Below, piece after piece: positions 25,244-33,882 of a DNA stretch of 42,425 nucleotides (the first letter of the stretch is position 1; every line of letters starts with the position of its first letter). The notes under the pieces were generated by a model. It was not told the origin of the DNA, did not search any database, and saw only the letters and a program-made list of their open reading frames with translations. Made by a program: the position numbers and the translations under genes. The stretch lies in the NCBI GenBank assembly GCA_937884995.1, contig CAKZZL010000030.1:1-42425 (forward strand), in the 5' to 3' direction. Source of the stretch: an uncultured Clostridia bacterium. GTDB taxonomy: Bacteria; Bacillota; Clostridia; Oscillospirales; Acutalibacteraceae.

Positions 25244-26497
25244 TTACGCCTCCACTCTGACATTAATAACTGAATCTGCAGGAAGATTGTTTAAGACATC
25301 CTTCTTGATGATTACATATTCCATCTCGCCTGGAGCGAGTTTTCTTTTTTTCTTTGATATGATTTCCTGACCGTCAGCCTCAACAACTAGTTTTGCATCC
25401 TTAAAGACTGCGCCGACACGGAAATACAGCTTAACATCAGTGTCTGTGTTGCAGTTTATCTTCTGCGGCACGATATATCTTACGCCATTTGTACCTTTAG
25501 TGCTTATCTTATCAGCGTCAGAAAGTTCGCCTTTTATGTATTTGGCAGCACCAAGTCCGGCTATCTGAGACTCTTCTGTTACATAATCAACAAGGTCATG
25601 AACCTGAAGTACATTACCGCAGGCAAATACTCCTTTGTGCTGAGTTTGTCTGTACTCATCAACTATAGGGCCGTTTGTTATCATATCAAGTCCTATGCCC
25701 GCGTTCTTTGAAAGTTCGTTTTCAGGAATAAGACCGACTGAAAGCATCAATGTATCGCATGGGACATATTCTTCAGTTCCCGGAATAGGCTGGAGTTTTT
25801 CATCAACTTTTGCGATCTTAACACCCTCAAGTCTCTCTTTACCATATGTTTCCACAACAGTTGTGGAAAGTTTAAGAGGGATATTAAAGTCCTCAAGACA
25901 TTGAACGATATTTCTTTGAAGACCTCCGGAATATGGCATAAGTTCGCATACCATCTTAACTTTTGCGCCCTCCAAAGTCATTCTTCTTGCCATTATGAGC
26001 CCTATATCACCAGAGCCGAGTATTACTACTTCATGGCCGGGCATATATCCGTCAATATTTACATACTTCTGAGCAGTACCGGCAGTCATAATACCTGAGC
26101 AACGTGAACCTGCTATTGAAAGAGCGCCTCTGGGCCTTTCACGGCATCCCATTGCAAGAACAACTGCTTTTGTCTCAATTTTCAAAAGGCCGTCTTCATT
26201 ATTGACTGCAGTAACGGTATTATCCTCAGCTATATCAAGAACCATTGTATCAGTCTTTATTGTAACATTTGTATTCTTGATAAGGTCAATAAATCTGCCT
26301 GCATATTCAGGTCCCGATAACTCTTCACCGAAATAATGAAGCCCAAAACCTGTATGGATGCATTGTTCAAGAATACCGCCCAGTGTCTGGGCACGTTCAA
26401 GCACAATGATTTTCTCTATGCCGTTTTCATGAGCTTTAAGTGCGGCTGCCATGCCTGCAGGACCGCCGCCGACAACAACTAAATCATAAGTTAACAC
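25244..26497 (-). CDS. FAD/NAD(P)-dependent oxidoreductase
   Basis: A 417-residue pyridine nucleotide-disulfide oxidoreductase-like flavoprotein without an obvious redox-active cysteine pair. GGGPAG at residues 10-15 binds FAD, and VVILGSGDIG is the second nucleotide-binding site. GVFACGNVLQVHDLVD closes the FAD domain. The last ~85 residues form an extra beta-rich domain. Start chosen at GTG 26497, since TGAGGTG, which includes the upstream stop codon, is spaced 6 bases from it; an ATG at 26524 would overlap the previous gene without a good site. It likely passes electrons between NAD(H) and the adjacent GlpA-like protein. Confidence 0.85.
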   Translation of the reverse strand: MLTYDLVVVGGGPAGMAAALKAHENGIEKIIVLERAQTLGGILEQCIHTGFGLHYFGEELSGPEYAGRFIDLIKNTNVTIKTDTMVLDIAEDNTVTAVNNEDGLLKIETKAVVLAMGCRERPRGALSIAGSRCSGIMTAGTAQKYVNIDGYMPGHEVVILGSGDIGLIMARRMTLEGAKVKMVCELMPYSGGLQRNIVQCLEDFNIPLKLSTTVVETYGKERLEGVKIAKVDEKLQPIPGTEEYVPCDTLMLSVGLIPENELSKNAGIGLDMITNGPIVDEYRQTQHKGVFACGNVLQVHDLVDYVTEESQIAGLGAAKYIKGELSDADKISTKGTNGVRYIVPQKINCNTDTDVKLYFRVGAVFKDAKLVVEADGQEIISKKKRKLAPGEMEYVIIKKDVLNNLPADSVINVRVEA

Positions 26498-26507
26498 AGC
26501 AGACACC

Positions 26508-27935
26508 TCACTTCGTTCTCTCATATATAATCTTGGAATCCCCGCCGAACTTTGTGATCTCATTCATGGGAAGGCCGAGTTCTCTTGCAAGAATTTCAAC
26601 TACTTTACTGCCGCAAAAACCGGATTGACATCTGCCCATGCCGGCACGTGTACGACGTTTAACTCCGTCCATATCACGTGCGCCTGCCGGAGCCTTGATA
26701 GCGTCTATAATCTCACCTTCGGTGATTGTCTCGCAGCGGCAGATTATACGTCCATATGCGGGATTTTTCTTAATAAGCTCTGCTCTTTCTTCATCATTCA
26801 TATGACGGAATCTTACCGGAGCAGGTCTTTCTTCTCTGTATGAATTCTTTTCAGAAAGGTTGACTTTCTGAGCAAGTATATTTTTAACATAAAGAGCAAT
26901 TGCCGGAGCTGCGGAAAGTCCGGGAGACTCAATGCCTGCAACATTTAAGAGTCGATCGCTCTTTGAAGACCAGTCAATAATAAAGTCATCATTTACCGGG
27001 TGGGCACGAACTCCTGCAAAAGATGTAATTGCATTTCTTGTGGAAACTGAAGGAATGCTCTTTTGAACGGAATCAATAATCTTTTTAAGGCCCTGCGGTG
27101 TTGTAGTTATATCATCTTTATCTTCTACATCAAGTGCTGTGGGTCCTATCAGAATGTTTCCGTCAACTGTAGGAGTTATGAGGATACCTTTACCCATTTC
27201 ATTCGGGCATTGGAAAATCGTATGGCTGACAATATCTCCCACTGTTTTATCAAGGAGATAATATTCACCTTTTCTTGCAACAAGTTTAATCGAATCATCA
27301 CCGAGCATATTTGCGACATTGTCTGCAAAGTTCCCGGCAGCATTGATTATGTACTTAGTTTCGAACTCTCCTGCAGTCGTTTTTAAGAGATAATTGTCCC
27401 CTTTGTCTTCTATTGACAAAACTTCACAATTGCGAATAAATTCTGTACCGTTTACACATGCATTTTCAGTGGATGCAATTGTCAGTTCATAAGGACAGAC
27501 AATTCCTGCACTTTCACAATAAAGTGCTGCAAGAGCATCATCGGAAATGTTCTTTTCAAGTTTTTTAAGTTCTTCCTTTTCTATGATGGAAAGACCTTTT
27601 GCGCCGTTAGCTATTCCCCTGTCATAAAGGACTTTAAGTGTATCCTTTTCAGCATCGGTAAATGCAACAACCAATGCGCCTTTTCTTTTGAACGGCACAT
27701 TAAGTTTGGCACAGATATCCCCCATCATATCCGTACCTTCAACATTCAGTTTTGCCTTAAGAGTTCCTGTCTTAGCATCAAATCCGCCATGAACAAGTGC
27801 TGAGTTCGCTTTAGTAGTACCCATCGCAACATCATTCATCTTTTCAAGCAAAGCAATGGATATATCATATTTGCTGAGCTCATTGGCAATCATTGCTCCT
27901 ATTACACCGGCACCGATAATCACAAGATCATACAT
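26508..27935 (-). CDS. GlpA-like FAD-dependent oxidoreductase with [2Fe-2S] domain
   Basis: A 475-residue D-amino-acid-oxidase-fold flavoprotein. GAGVIG at residues 8-13 binds FAD, and GTTKANSALVHGGFDA is typical of glycerol-3-phosphate and 2-hydroxyglutarate dehydrogenase relatives. A C-terminal BFD-like [2Fe-2S] domain has Cys399, Cys401, Cys436 and Cys441. With the next two genes it forms the triad annotated as anaerobic glycerol-3-phosphate dehydrogenase in Clostridia and Thermotogae. No glpK, glpF or glpP is in the window, so the substrate may be another 2-hydroxy acid or glycerol phosphate. It lies 3 bases after ruvX. Confidence 0.88.
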   Translation of the reverse strand: MYDLVIIGAGVIGAMIANELSKYDISIALLEKMNDVAMGTTKANSALVHGGFDAKTGTLKAKLNVEGTDMMGDICAKLNVPFKRKGALVVAFTDAEKDTLKVLYDRGIANGAKGLSIIEKEELKKLEKNISDDALAALYCESAGIVCPYELTIASTENACVNGTEFIRNCEVLSIEDKGDNYLLKTTAGEFETKYIINAAGNFADNVANMLGDDSIKLVARKGEYYLLDKTVGDIVSHTIFQCPNEMGKGILITPTVDGNILIGPTALDVEDKDDITTTPQGLKKIIDSVQKSIPSVSTRNAITSFAGVRAHPVNDDFIIDWSSKSDRLLNVAGIESPGLSAAPAIALYVKNILAQKVNLSEKNSYREERPAPVRFRHMNDEERAELIKKNPAYGRIICRCETITEGEIIDAIKAPAGARDMDGVKRRTRAGMGRCQSGFCGSKVVEILARELGLPMNEITKFGGDSKIIYERTK

Positions 27936-27938
27936 TCC

Positions 27939-28358
27939 TTAGCCATCCCCCTTAATTCTTCTCATATAATCTTCCAGAATTATCACTGCGGAAACAGCAT
28001 CGACTGTTTCCTTTCTCTTTTTTCCTCTTACATTGTTTTCATTTAAGTAATTATGCGCAGAGACCGTTGTCAGTCTCTCATCCTGATAATCAAGCGGAAG
28101 ATTTGACTTTTCCTTTAATTTGTCTCCGAGATTTCTGCAAGCCTCAGAGCGAAAACCATATGAGCCATCCATATTTCTGGGAAGGCCCAATACAATTCTT
28201 TCTGCATTCTTTTCTTTTGCTATCTCGCAAATCTTATCGACAAGATTATCTATGTCTTTTTCCTTTACAACGGATACAGGAGAAGCAAGCATCTGGAGTT
28301 TGTCACATACAGCAATGCCGGTCCTAACGTCTCCGTAATCAACACTGAGTATAACCAT
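27939..28358 (-). CDS. ruvX: RuvX/YqgF putative Holliday junction resolvase
   Basis: A 139-residue RNase H-fold protein. SVDYGDVRTGIAV places the first catalytic aspartate near residue 7; VLGLPRNMDGSYG and YQDERLTTVSA are the other family motifs, and DAVSAVIILEDYM near the end carries the last aspartate. The family acts in pre-16S rRNA processing and has been proposed as a Holliday junction resolvase. Its ATG overlaps the penicillin-binding protein stop codon by one base (TAATG), so translation is coupled. The usual alaS-reoM neighbourhood is absent here. Confidence 0.92.
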   Translation of the reverse strand: MVILSVDYGDVRTGIAVCDKLQMLASPVSVVKEKDIDNLVDKICEIAKEKNAERIVLGLPRNMDGSYGFRSEACRNLGDKLKEKSNLPLDYQDERLTTVSAHNYLNENNVRGKKRKETVDAVSAVIILEDYMRRIKGDG

Positions 28359-30733
28359 TAACCGTCACCGTATTCACCGTATGCGCCGGAATCTTCGCTT
28401 GCCGGAACTTCGGGTTCAACAGCAGGAGGATCGGTCTCGGGTACAGTGGGAGCAGCAGTTGTTGTTTCGGCTCTCGTTACCTCTTCAGCCTTTGTTGTTT
28501 TCTCCTCTTCAGCCTTTTTCTTCTTTGTAGTCTCCTCTTCCTCTGCCTTTTTCTTCTTTGTGGTCTCCTCTTCTTCCTCTAGGTCGTCATCATGTTTTGC
28601 ACCGGGCACATAACAAGCACCGTTACAAACTCCTGGAAGTTTGGATACTCTGTACCAGCCGTATCCTGTTGAGTCACAATTGGATCCTGCTAAAAGTCCA
28701 CTGCCCTTGCAATATGATCTTGCAACTGCAGTATCTGAATAATTTTCAAAATCTTTATCTGCAAGTCCTTCATGGATTTTATCCATTATCTGTTTGAAAA
28801 TAGCACCTGCAGGGTTACCTGTTGCACCGATTTGAATATTGTAATCATATCCAAACCATACAGCAGCAAGATAATACGGCGTTCCGCCTACACACCAACG
28901 GTCAAAGTTGTTACTTGTTGTACCTGTCTTACCATAGGTTACAAAGTTCTTTACTTTATATTGAACAGCAGTACCCGACGATGAGTTATATACAGTTCTA
29001 AGGAGCTGATTCATAACATATGCCGTATCCGCGGAAATTGCCTGTTCATAATCTTCACTGTGCTGAAGTATTACTTCCTCACCCGTTGAATCTGTAATCT
29101 TGTAATAGCAATATGGCTTATAGTACTTACCGCCGTTACCGAAAGTACAAAATGCAGCAGCCATCTCAAGTGTTGTAACACCGCCGCTTGTACCGCCTGT
29201 TGCAAGCGATGAAGGAGCATATGCGTCTATATCGGGATTAAGTGTTGAAATATGGAATCTGTTTGTTACATAATCCCAGCTTGTGTCAAATCCCATCATC
29301 ATGAGTATCTGAGCAGGAACCGTGTTATATGATATGGAAAGAGCATATTGTACGGAAACATATGAATTGGGCGAGCCTGCATTGCCACCGTAGTTTTTCG
29401 GCCATACTGAGCCGTTCCATGTAATACCGTAGTTTTTGATCATTGAGCCCCATGTAATGATTCCTTCTTCAATGCCGGGCGCATAAATTGTCAGAGGCTT
29501 GATTGAAGAACCAGGCTGTCTGACAGCAGATGTTGCGCGGTTGTTGGACCTGTTTTCAGTCTTTTCTCCTACACCGCCGCAAATAGCTACAACTCTGCCC
29601 TCATAATCCATAAGGGTAATTGCTGATTGATATCCGTCAACCTTATCATTTACAACGCCCTGAGGAATTCCTTTTTTGTTTACATAGATATCCTCAACCA
29701 TTGCCTGTATTTTTGTATCTACTGCAGAATAAATACGAAGTCCGCCTGAATAGACCATTCTGGTTGCTTCATAATTTGAATAACCACTCTTTTTAAGATC
29801 AGAGATAACGGAAGAAATTACATAATCAACATAATAGCTCCAGATTTCATTCTTTTCGGTCTTATCTTCATCTTTGTCTGTCTTATCTTCCACATACTCA
29901 TCACTGTTTGTAAATATGAGTTTATAATCAAGAGCTTCTTTGTATTCAGCATCTGTGAGCATGCCTTGCTCATGCATATACCAAAGACAAAGTTCCTGTC
30001 TTTTCTTGTTTTCCTTAATGTTATAGAAAGGATCATACGTGGCGGGCTCCTGCGTGATTGCCGCAAGAGAAGCTGCTTCTGCCGCATTGAGTTCCGATAC
30101 ATCTTTACCGAAATATTTTTCCGAAGCTGTTTTAACGCCATAACAGCCCTGGCTTAAATAAATCGTGTTTAAGTATGCTTCAAGTATTGTATCTTTGCTG
30201 TAATACTTTTCGGTATTGAGTGCCGAAAGTATCTCGTTATATTTTCTGTTGATTGTACGTCCGTTTTCACCTGTAAGGTTCTTTATGAGCTGTTGTGTGA
30301 TAGTGGAGCCGCCCTGCTTGAACTTTGATTTGATAACACCGCCTATGGTTCTTACCCAGTCAACACCGTGATGTTCCTCAAATCTCTTATCTTCCAGAGC
30401 AATAAAGGCCTTGCCTATCCAGGGACTCATGTCCTTATTGTCAACCCATACTCTGTTTTCTTCACCGTGGACCGAAACAAGTTCCACAGGTTCATTTTCC
30501 TCATTGTATGCATAGATAATAGTCGTCTGATCCTGATTTTGCTTATAGAAATCAAGATCTATTATTCTGTCACCGTTTACTGACTTTACGCAGTTAATAA
30601 TAATATATGAAAAACAAATAACTGCTACCAGAACTGCAATAAGGAGAATGGAAAGTATTATGGTGCGTATTCTTTTTTGTTTCGGCGTTAAAGGTTTTTT
30701 TGCCTTTTTCGTCTGACTACCCTTTTTTCTCAT
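28358..30733 (-). CDS. class A penicillin-binding protein (PBP1A-type)
   Basis: A 791-residue bifunctional peptidoglycan synthase. A basic cytoplasmic N-terminus and one transmembrane helix (about 26-49) are followed by a GT51 transglycosylase domain with ALEDKRFEEHHGVDW and GGSTITQQLIKN. The transpeptidase domain has SSIKP (SxxK), SISYNTVP (SxN) and YGKTGTTSN (KTG). The final ~75 residues are a low-complexity Glu/Lys/Thr then Pro-rich tail encoded by 33-bp tandem repeats. It makes and cross-links the cell wall outside the membrane. The promoter upstream has an extended -10. Downstream genes ruvX and the redox triad are tightly spaced. Confidence 0.95.
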   Translation of the reverse strand: MRKKGSQTKKAKKPLTPKQKRIRTIILSILLIAVLVAVICFSYIIINCVKSVNGDRIIDLDFYKQNQDQTTIIYAYNEENEPVELVSVHGEENRVWVDNKDMSPWIGKAFIALEDKRFEEHHGVDWVRTIGGVIKSKFKQGGSTITQQLIKNLTGENGRTINRKYNEILSALNTEKYYSKDTILEAYLNTIYLSQGCYGVKTASEKYFGKDVSELNAAEAASLAAITQEPATYDPFYNIKENKKRQELCLWYMHEQGMLTDAEYKEALDYKLIFTNSDEYVEDKTDKDEDKTEKNEIWSYYVDYVISSVISDLKKSGYSNYEATRMVYSGGLRIYSAVDTKIQAMVEDIYVNKKGIPQGVVNDKVDGYQSAITLMDYEGRVVAICGGVGEKTENRSNNRATSAVRQPGSSIKPLTIYAPGIEEGIITWGSMIKNYGITWNGSVWPKNYGGNAGSPNSYVSVQYALSISYNTVPAQILMMMGFDTSWDYVTNRFHISTLNPDIDAYAPSSLATGGTSGGVTTLEMAAAFCTFGNGGKYYKPYCYYKITDSTGEEVILQHSEDYEQAISADTAYVMNQLLRTVYNSSSGTAVQYKVKNFVTYGKTGTTSNNFDRWCVGGTPYYLAAVWFGYDYNIQIGATGNPAGAIFKQIMDKIHEGLADKDFENYSDTAVARSYCKGSGLLAGSNCDSTGYGWYRVSKLPGVCNGACYVPGAKHDDDLEEEEETTKKKKAEEEETTKKKKAEEEKTTKAEEVTRAETTTAAPTVPETDPPAVEPEVPASEDSGAYGEYGDG
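28489..28577 (-). repeat. 33-bp tandem repeat in the PBP C-terminal tail
   Basis: Two near-identical 33-bp units (28512-28544 and 28545-28577) and a partial third (28489-28511) encode 11-residue units of the type ETTKKKKAEEE. Such in-frame repeats can change copy number without breaking the frame. Confidence 0.8.
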
Positions 30734-30781
30734 TTAATCCTCCGCATAGAAAGAAAAGTATCATTCGACATCTATCATTTA

Positions 30782-30816
30782 ATTATAGCACAAATATATA
30801 CTATTTTATAGATTTT
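30782..30816 (-). promoter_or_regulatory. probable extended -10 promoter of the PBP operon
   Basis: On the minus strand TATAAT (30782-30787) is preceded by TGC, an extended -10 (TGnTATAAT); the -35 position is only weakly matched. The predicted start near 30775 precedes GGAGG and the ATG at 30733. Confidence 0.55.
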
Positions 30817-30828
30817 TTAAATAAAAAC

Positions 30829-33519
30829 TTATTTTATTTCGATTTTCCCCTCTTTTATATCCCCATTCAGCTTAATTTCAAGACAGCTTTTGTCTCTTAA
30901 TATGAAATCAATCTCTTCACCGCAGAGCAACACTTTGTATTTTTCATCTCTTTCTTTCATTGTGACAAGAATCGTAAAATCGTTTTTGCCATAGTGGCAA
31001 AATGAAAACTTAGCCGATTCAAAACCAGTTTCAAAAGAAATATTTTTTGTCATTGTATCAAAGCCTGTTGAAACAGTTCCCGGGACATAATATGCATGTG
31101 CCCATAGGTTTACAGGAGTTGAAAGGCCGCCGAAATTGTGGAACCAACCGCCGCGCCCACTTTTAATATTAAACATCTCAAAAGTATAATATGAATACTC
31201 AACTTCCCTTTTCCAGGTCTTAAGGGCTGTATCCGCAATTTTGTAAGCAAAATCATTTTCGGAAATATCCAGCATTGTCTTCCAGATAAACCACTGATGC
31301 GACATCCATACATTACCGTTCCAATAGCCGTTGTCTATATAGTATGAAGCAGTTCTGTCGACAGCGCTTATGCCTACAGGAGTGAAGAGTTCATCATCGG
31401 ATTTAAGATGTGAAAGGATTATATTTTTTTCTTTATCATTTACTGCGCCTGCAATTAAAGGATATATTCCGTCAATACCCTTATTTAGGTTTTCGCCATT
31501 TGAGTTTTTGAATTTGCAAATATAATCTCCGTTTTCATCATGAAGGACATATGAGAAATATCCGGATTCCTCATCCCATGAATATTTTTGAAGCGCATCA
31601 GTTCTCAAAGATATATCGTTTAGATAAGCATCTTTATCATCTTCAACGCCGTAATAATCAGCAAGGATATACAAGATCTTGGCGCAGCGTATAAGCTGGG
31701 AGGTCGAAATACACGGAGCCATATGCATCTGAAGGGACTGCTCATACATAGCTTTTTGTGCAGGCAAATCATCCATGCCACTGCAGTTATAGAAATAATC
31801 AAAAGTAGTTGTAAGTCCTGTATTAAACTTATCTGTTTTTGAGCCTCTTATCTTTCCCGAAAGAAAATCATAGAAATGTTTTGCTTTCGGATAATACACC
31901 TTTAAGGATTCTTTATCATCTCTCTTGCAGAAAAGTTCAAAAAGCTGATATATGTGGGTCGGCACAGGTGAGCCGTGAAGAAGGAATGCATAATCCGGAT
32001 TTGCCTCATCCGATAAATATGTATCCAATATATCAAGAGAAAGACTTGGAGCAAAAAGTGCCATATCAAGTCCTATAAATCCGGAATCCCATGTATAGAA
32101 AGAATCCCATCTTTTGCCCGGTGTCAGATGCGCAATATATTCTCCATGATGATATACAGGATAGACAAGATTTTGAAAGACTGTAGCTTTTAATATCTCA
32201 TTTGAAAGTGCATAAGTTCTGCCCTCCCCGTTATATTCATCCTTCGGAAGGCTTGAAAGCTTTTCTAAATATATTTTTTCATAAGAATCTGTATCGAGAT
32301 ATTGCGTTTCACCGAAAGAAGCAACGACATACTCTGTATGGCTTGAATTCGGCTTTATATATATTGAATGAAGCGCGGTATTGTGATAAAAACCTGGATC
32401 TGATTTTTTCTCAGAAAAAGAATTTGAAAAAGGCTCAAGTATGTTATTAAAACTCGGGTCAGACTGGGATATACGCGAGGACGGGCAGTCTTCGATACAG
32501 CCTGTATTTATGTTGCGATATCTTGTGGATTTATTAAATGTACGAAGGCATATTTTATCATCCACTCCGTCATAAAAATATGAGACAAGTTTCCCGTCAT
32601 CAAAATCTGTATATTCTATTATCGGGTTATATTTATTTTCTTCATAACTTACAGATACATCACTGTCTTCTTCGCAGACAGCCAAAAAGTCAAGCTCTAT
32701 ACCGCCTTCTCCGAGAGATAAAAAGTGAAGAGTATCTGTATTATCTATTAAAAACTTTTCAATGCGCAGATTATCAGAATGCGGAAAGATGACTTTCTTA
32801 TCATTTAGGAGAAATACGGCGTCCTTTTGTGAAACAGTCCTGTATCGCACAAAAAGAGCAGGCTTTTTAAAAGAAGTCTTCTCAAAGACATATCTAACTT
32901 CATCATTCTTACTTTCACCAAAAGCCTTAAATTTCGGGAGAATATATCTGTTGTCATCTCTGTCGCCCAGTCCCTTCTGGCAAGTGAAATTTTCATCCAA
33001 AAACTCACCTTTTTTAAGCGCGTCCATTGTTTGCATATCCCAGGGACGGCTATCAGCAAAATTAAATAAATCATATGAAAGAGCATCAATATATATACTG
33101 TTTTCAGGCAAAGTAGGCTGAGCCCTTTTAATAAAAGGAAATTCAATTGCAGAAAAAAGATTGAGAATGCATATTTGATTTAATTCACTATTATTAAAAA
33201 ACTGTGTTCTTATGAGGACACTGTCTTTTGACAGTCTTGCAAAAGAGATATCTGCATAGACTTTATCTTTCCATTCAAGGTCAAACCTATATGAATAAAA
33301 AGAATAATCAGGGCTGCATAGCCATGGATGTACACCTGAAGGCACAGTAACATTCGGAGCTTTTGCATCAGAATTTTCAATAGCAGGCGCAACTGCTATA
33401 TCAAATCTTACTCCCTTCTCATCACGATGATTGATTATGCGTGATATGCCATGATATTTTTTTGAATAAGGAGCCCAAAGCCCTATATTTTCAAGCATTT
33501 TGTCCATCAGTGCAGACAT
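30829..33519 (-). CDS. (alpha/alpha)6-barrel glycoside hydrolase, GH63/MGH-like
   Basis: An 896-residue cytoplasmic-looking protein, no signal peptide. An N-terminal beta-sandwich-like half (to about residue 450) precedes an (alpha/alpha)6-barrel half resembling GH63, trehalase and mannosylglycerate hydrolase-like enzymes. The segments GKRWDSFYTWDSGFIGLDMA, GYWNGNVWMSHQWF and GRGGWFHNFGGLSTPVNLWA are typical of these catalytic barrels. The substrate is unknown; alpha-glucosides or mannosides are possible. The start at 33519 is chosen because GGGAGGTG lies 5 bases upstream; an in-frame extension to 33549 is less likely. It has its own promoter. Confidence 0.8.
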   Translation of the reverse strand: MSALMDKMLENIGLWAPYSKKYHGISRIINHRDEKGVRFDIAVAPAIENSDAKAPNVTVPSGVHPWLCSPDYSFYSYRFDLEWKDKVYADISFARLSKDSVLIRTQFFNNSELNQICILNLFSAIEFPFIKRAQPTLPENSIYIDALSYDLFNFADSRPWDMQTMDALKKGEFLDENFTCQKGLGDRDDNRYILPKFKAFGESKNDEVRYVFEKTSFKKPALFVRYRTVSQKDAVFLLNDKKVIFPHSDNLRIEKFLIDNTDTLHFLSLGEGGIELDFLAVCEEDSDVSVSYEENKYNPIIEYTDFDDGKLVSYFYDGVDDKICLRTFNKSTRYRNINTGCIEDCPSSRISQSDPSFNNILEPFSNSFSEKKSDPGFYHNTALHSIYIKPNSSHTEYVVASFGETQYLDTDSYEKIYLEKLSSLPKDEYNGEGRTYALSNEILKATVFQNLVYPVYHHGEYIAHLTPGKRWDSFYTWDSGFIGLDMALFAPSLSLDILDTYLSDEANPDYAFLLHGSPVPTHIYQLFELFCKRDDKESLKVYYPKAKHFYDFLSGKIRGSKTDKFNTGLTTTFDYFYNCSGMDDLPAQKAMYEQSLQMHMAPCISTSQLIRCAKILYILADYYGVEDDKDAYLNDISLRTDALQKYSWDEESGYFSYVLHDENGDYICKFKNSNGENLNKGIDGIYPLIAGAVNDKEKNIILSHLKSDDELFTPVGISAVDRTASYYIDNGYWNGNVWMSHQWFIWKTMLDISENDFAYKIADTALKTWKREVEYSYYTFEMFNIKSGRGGWFHNFGGLSTPVNLWAHAYYVPGTVSTGFDTMTKNISFETGFESAKFSFCHYGKNDFTILVTMKERDEKYKVLLCGEEIDFILRDKSCLEIKLNGDIKEGKIEIK

Positions 33520-33548
33520 CCTTGCACCTCCCCTTGAAGATATATTCA

Positions 33549-33577
33549 ATTATATCAAAAAGATAGTGCCATTGCAA
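33549..33577 (-). promoter_or_regulatory. sigma-A promoter of the glycosidase
   Basis: On the minus strand TTGCAA (33572-33577), 17 bases, TATAAT (33549-33554). The predicted start near 33542 gives a 22-base leader. Confidence 0.75.
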
Positions 33578-33705
33578 TTATAAAAGGGAAACTCTCTGCC
33601 ACTGTTGCAGCAGAGAGTCCGTCCGGGTTTTCCTTTCCATATGCGTGAAATGGAAAAGTCATTAGTCGCATTAATTCTTTTACCCTTGACTTAATTGTAC
33701 ACAAA
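33578..33705 (-). ncRNA. candidate structured RNA or leader upstream of the glycosidase
   Basis: Two strong hairpins are read on the minus strand: one from 33658 to 33632 (9 bp with one wobble, 9-base loop) and one from 33618 to 33591 (9 bp perfect, ACTCTCTGC/GCAGAGAGT), followed by the T-rich stretch TTTCCCTTTT. A weak promoter is possible with TATGAT at 33712-33717 and TTGTTC at 33734-33739 (16-base spacer). The arrangement resembles a small RNA with terminator or a riboswitch-type leader. I recognise no Rfam class. Confidence 0.35.
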
Positions 33706-33837
33706 GAATGTATCATAATATCAACATAATTGTGAACAAATTGTGAATTTTATTCACGTTTTATGTACGTTTTGCACAATCATTATTTTTCAATATATTG
33801 TAAATTACGCAAAAAAGGATTCTTAAAGTATTTTAAA

Positions 33838-33874
33838 GCAAAAATTAAATCACGACTATTCAGCCGTGATTTAA
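33838..33874 (-). terminator. rho-independent terminator of the atp operon
   Basis: A 13-bp stem with one wobble (33845-33857 with 33862-33874), 4-base loop, then TTTTT on the minus strand. It begins about 9 bases after the atpC stop. Confidence 0.9.
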
Positions 33875-33882
33875 GATTTTAT

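Larger units (their letters stand above)
33520..33882. other. 363-bp intergenic region between the atp operon and the glycosidase
   Basis: From the atp side it holds the atp terminator (33838-33874), an AT-rich stretch with GTGAA/TTCAC symmetry near 33742-33757, the candidate structured RNA (33578-33705) and the glycosidase promoter (33549-33577). No reading frame with a credible start was seen. Confidence 0.8.

Noticed and set aside
33578..33705. c-di-GMP-I (GEMM) riboswitch, because of CACGCA and AAACC words on the minus strand
   Set aside because: The second conserved half (GGACGCAAAGCC-type) and the tetraloop/receptor are missing.
33728..33760. DnaA-box-like words (TTGTTCACA, TTATTCACG) suggesting an origin
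   Set aside because: Only imperfect matches, no cluster, and no dnaA, dnaN or gyr genes nearby; AT-rich symmetry explains them.
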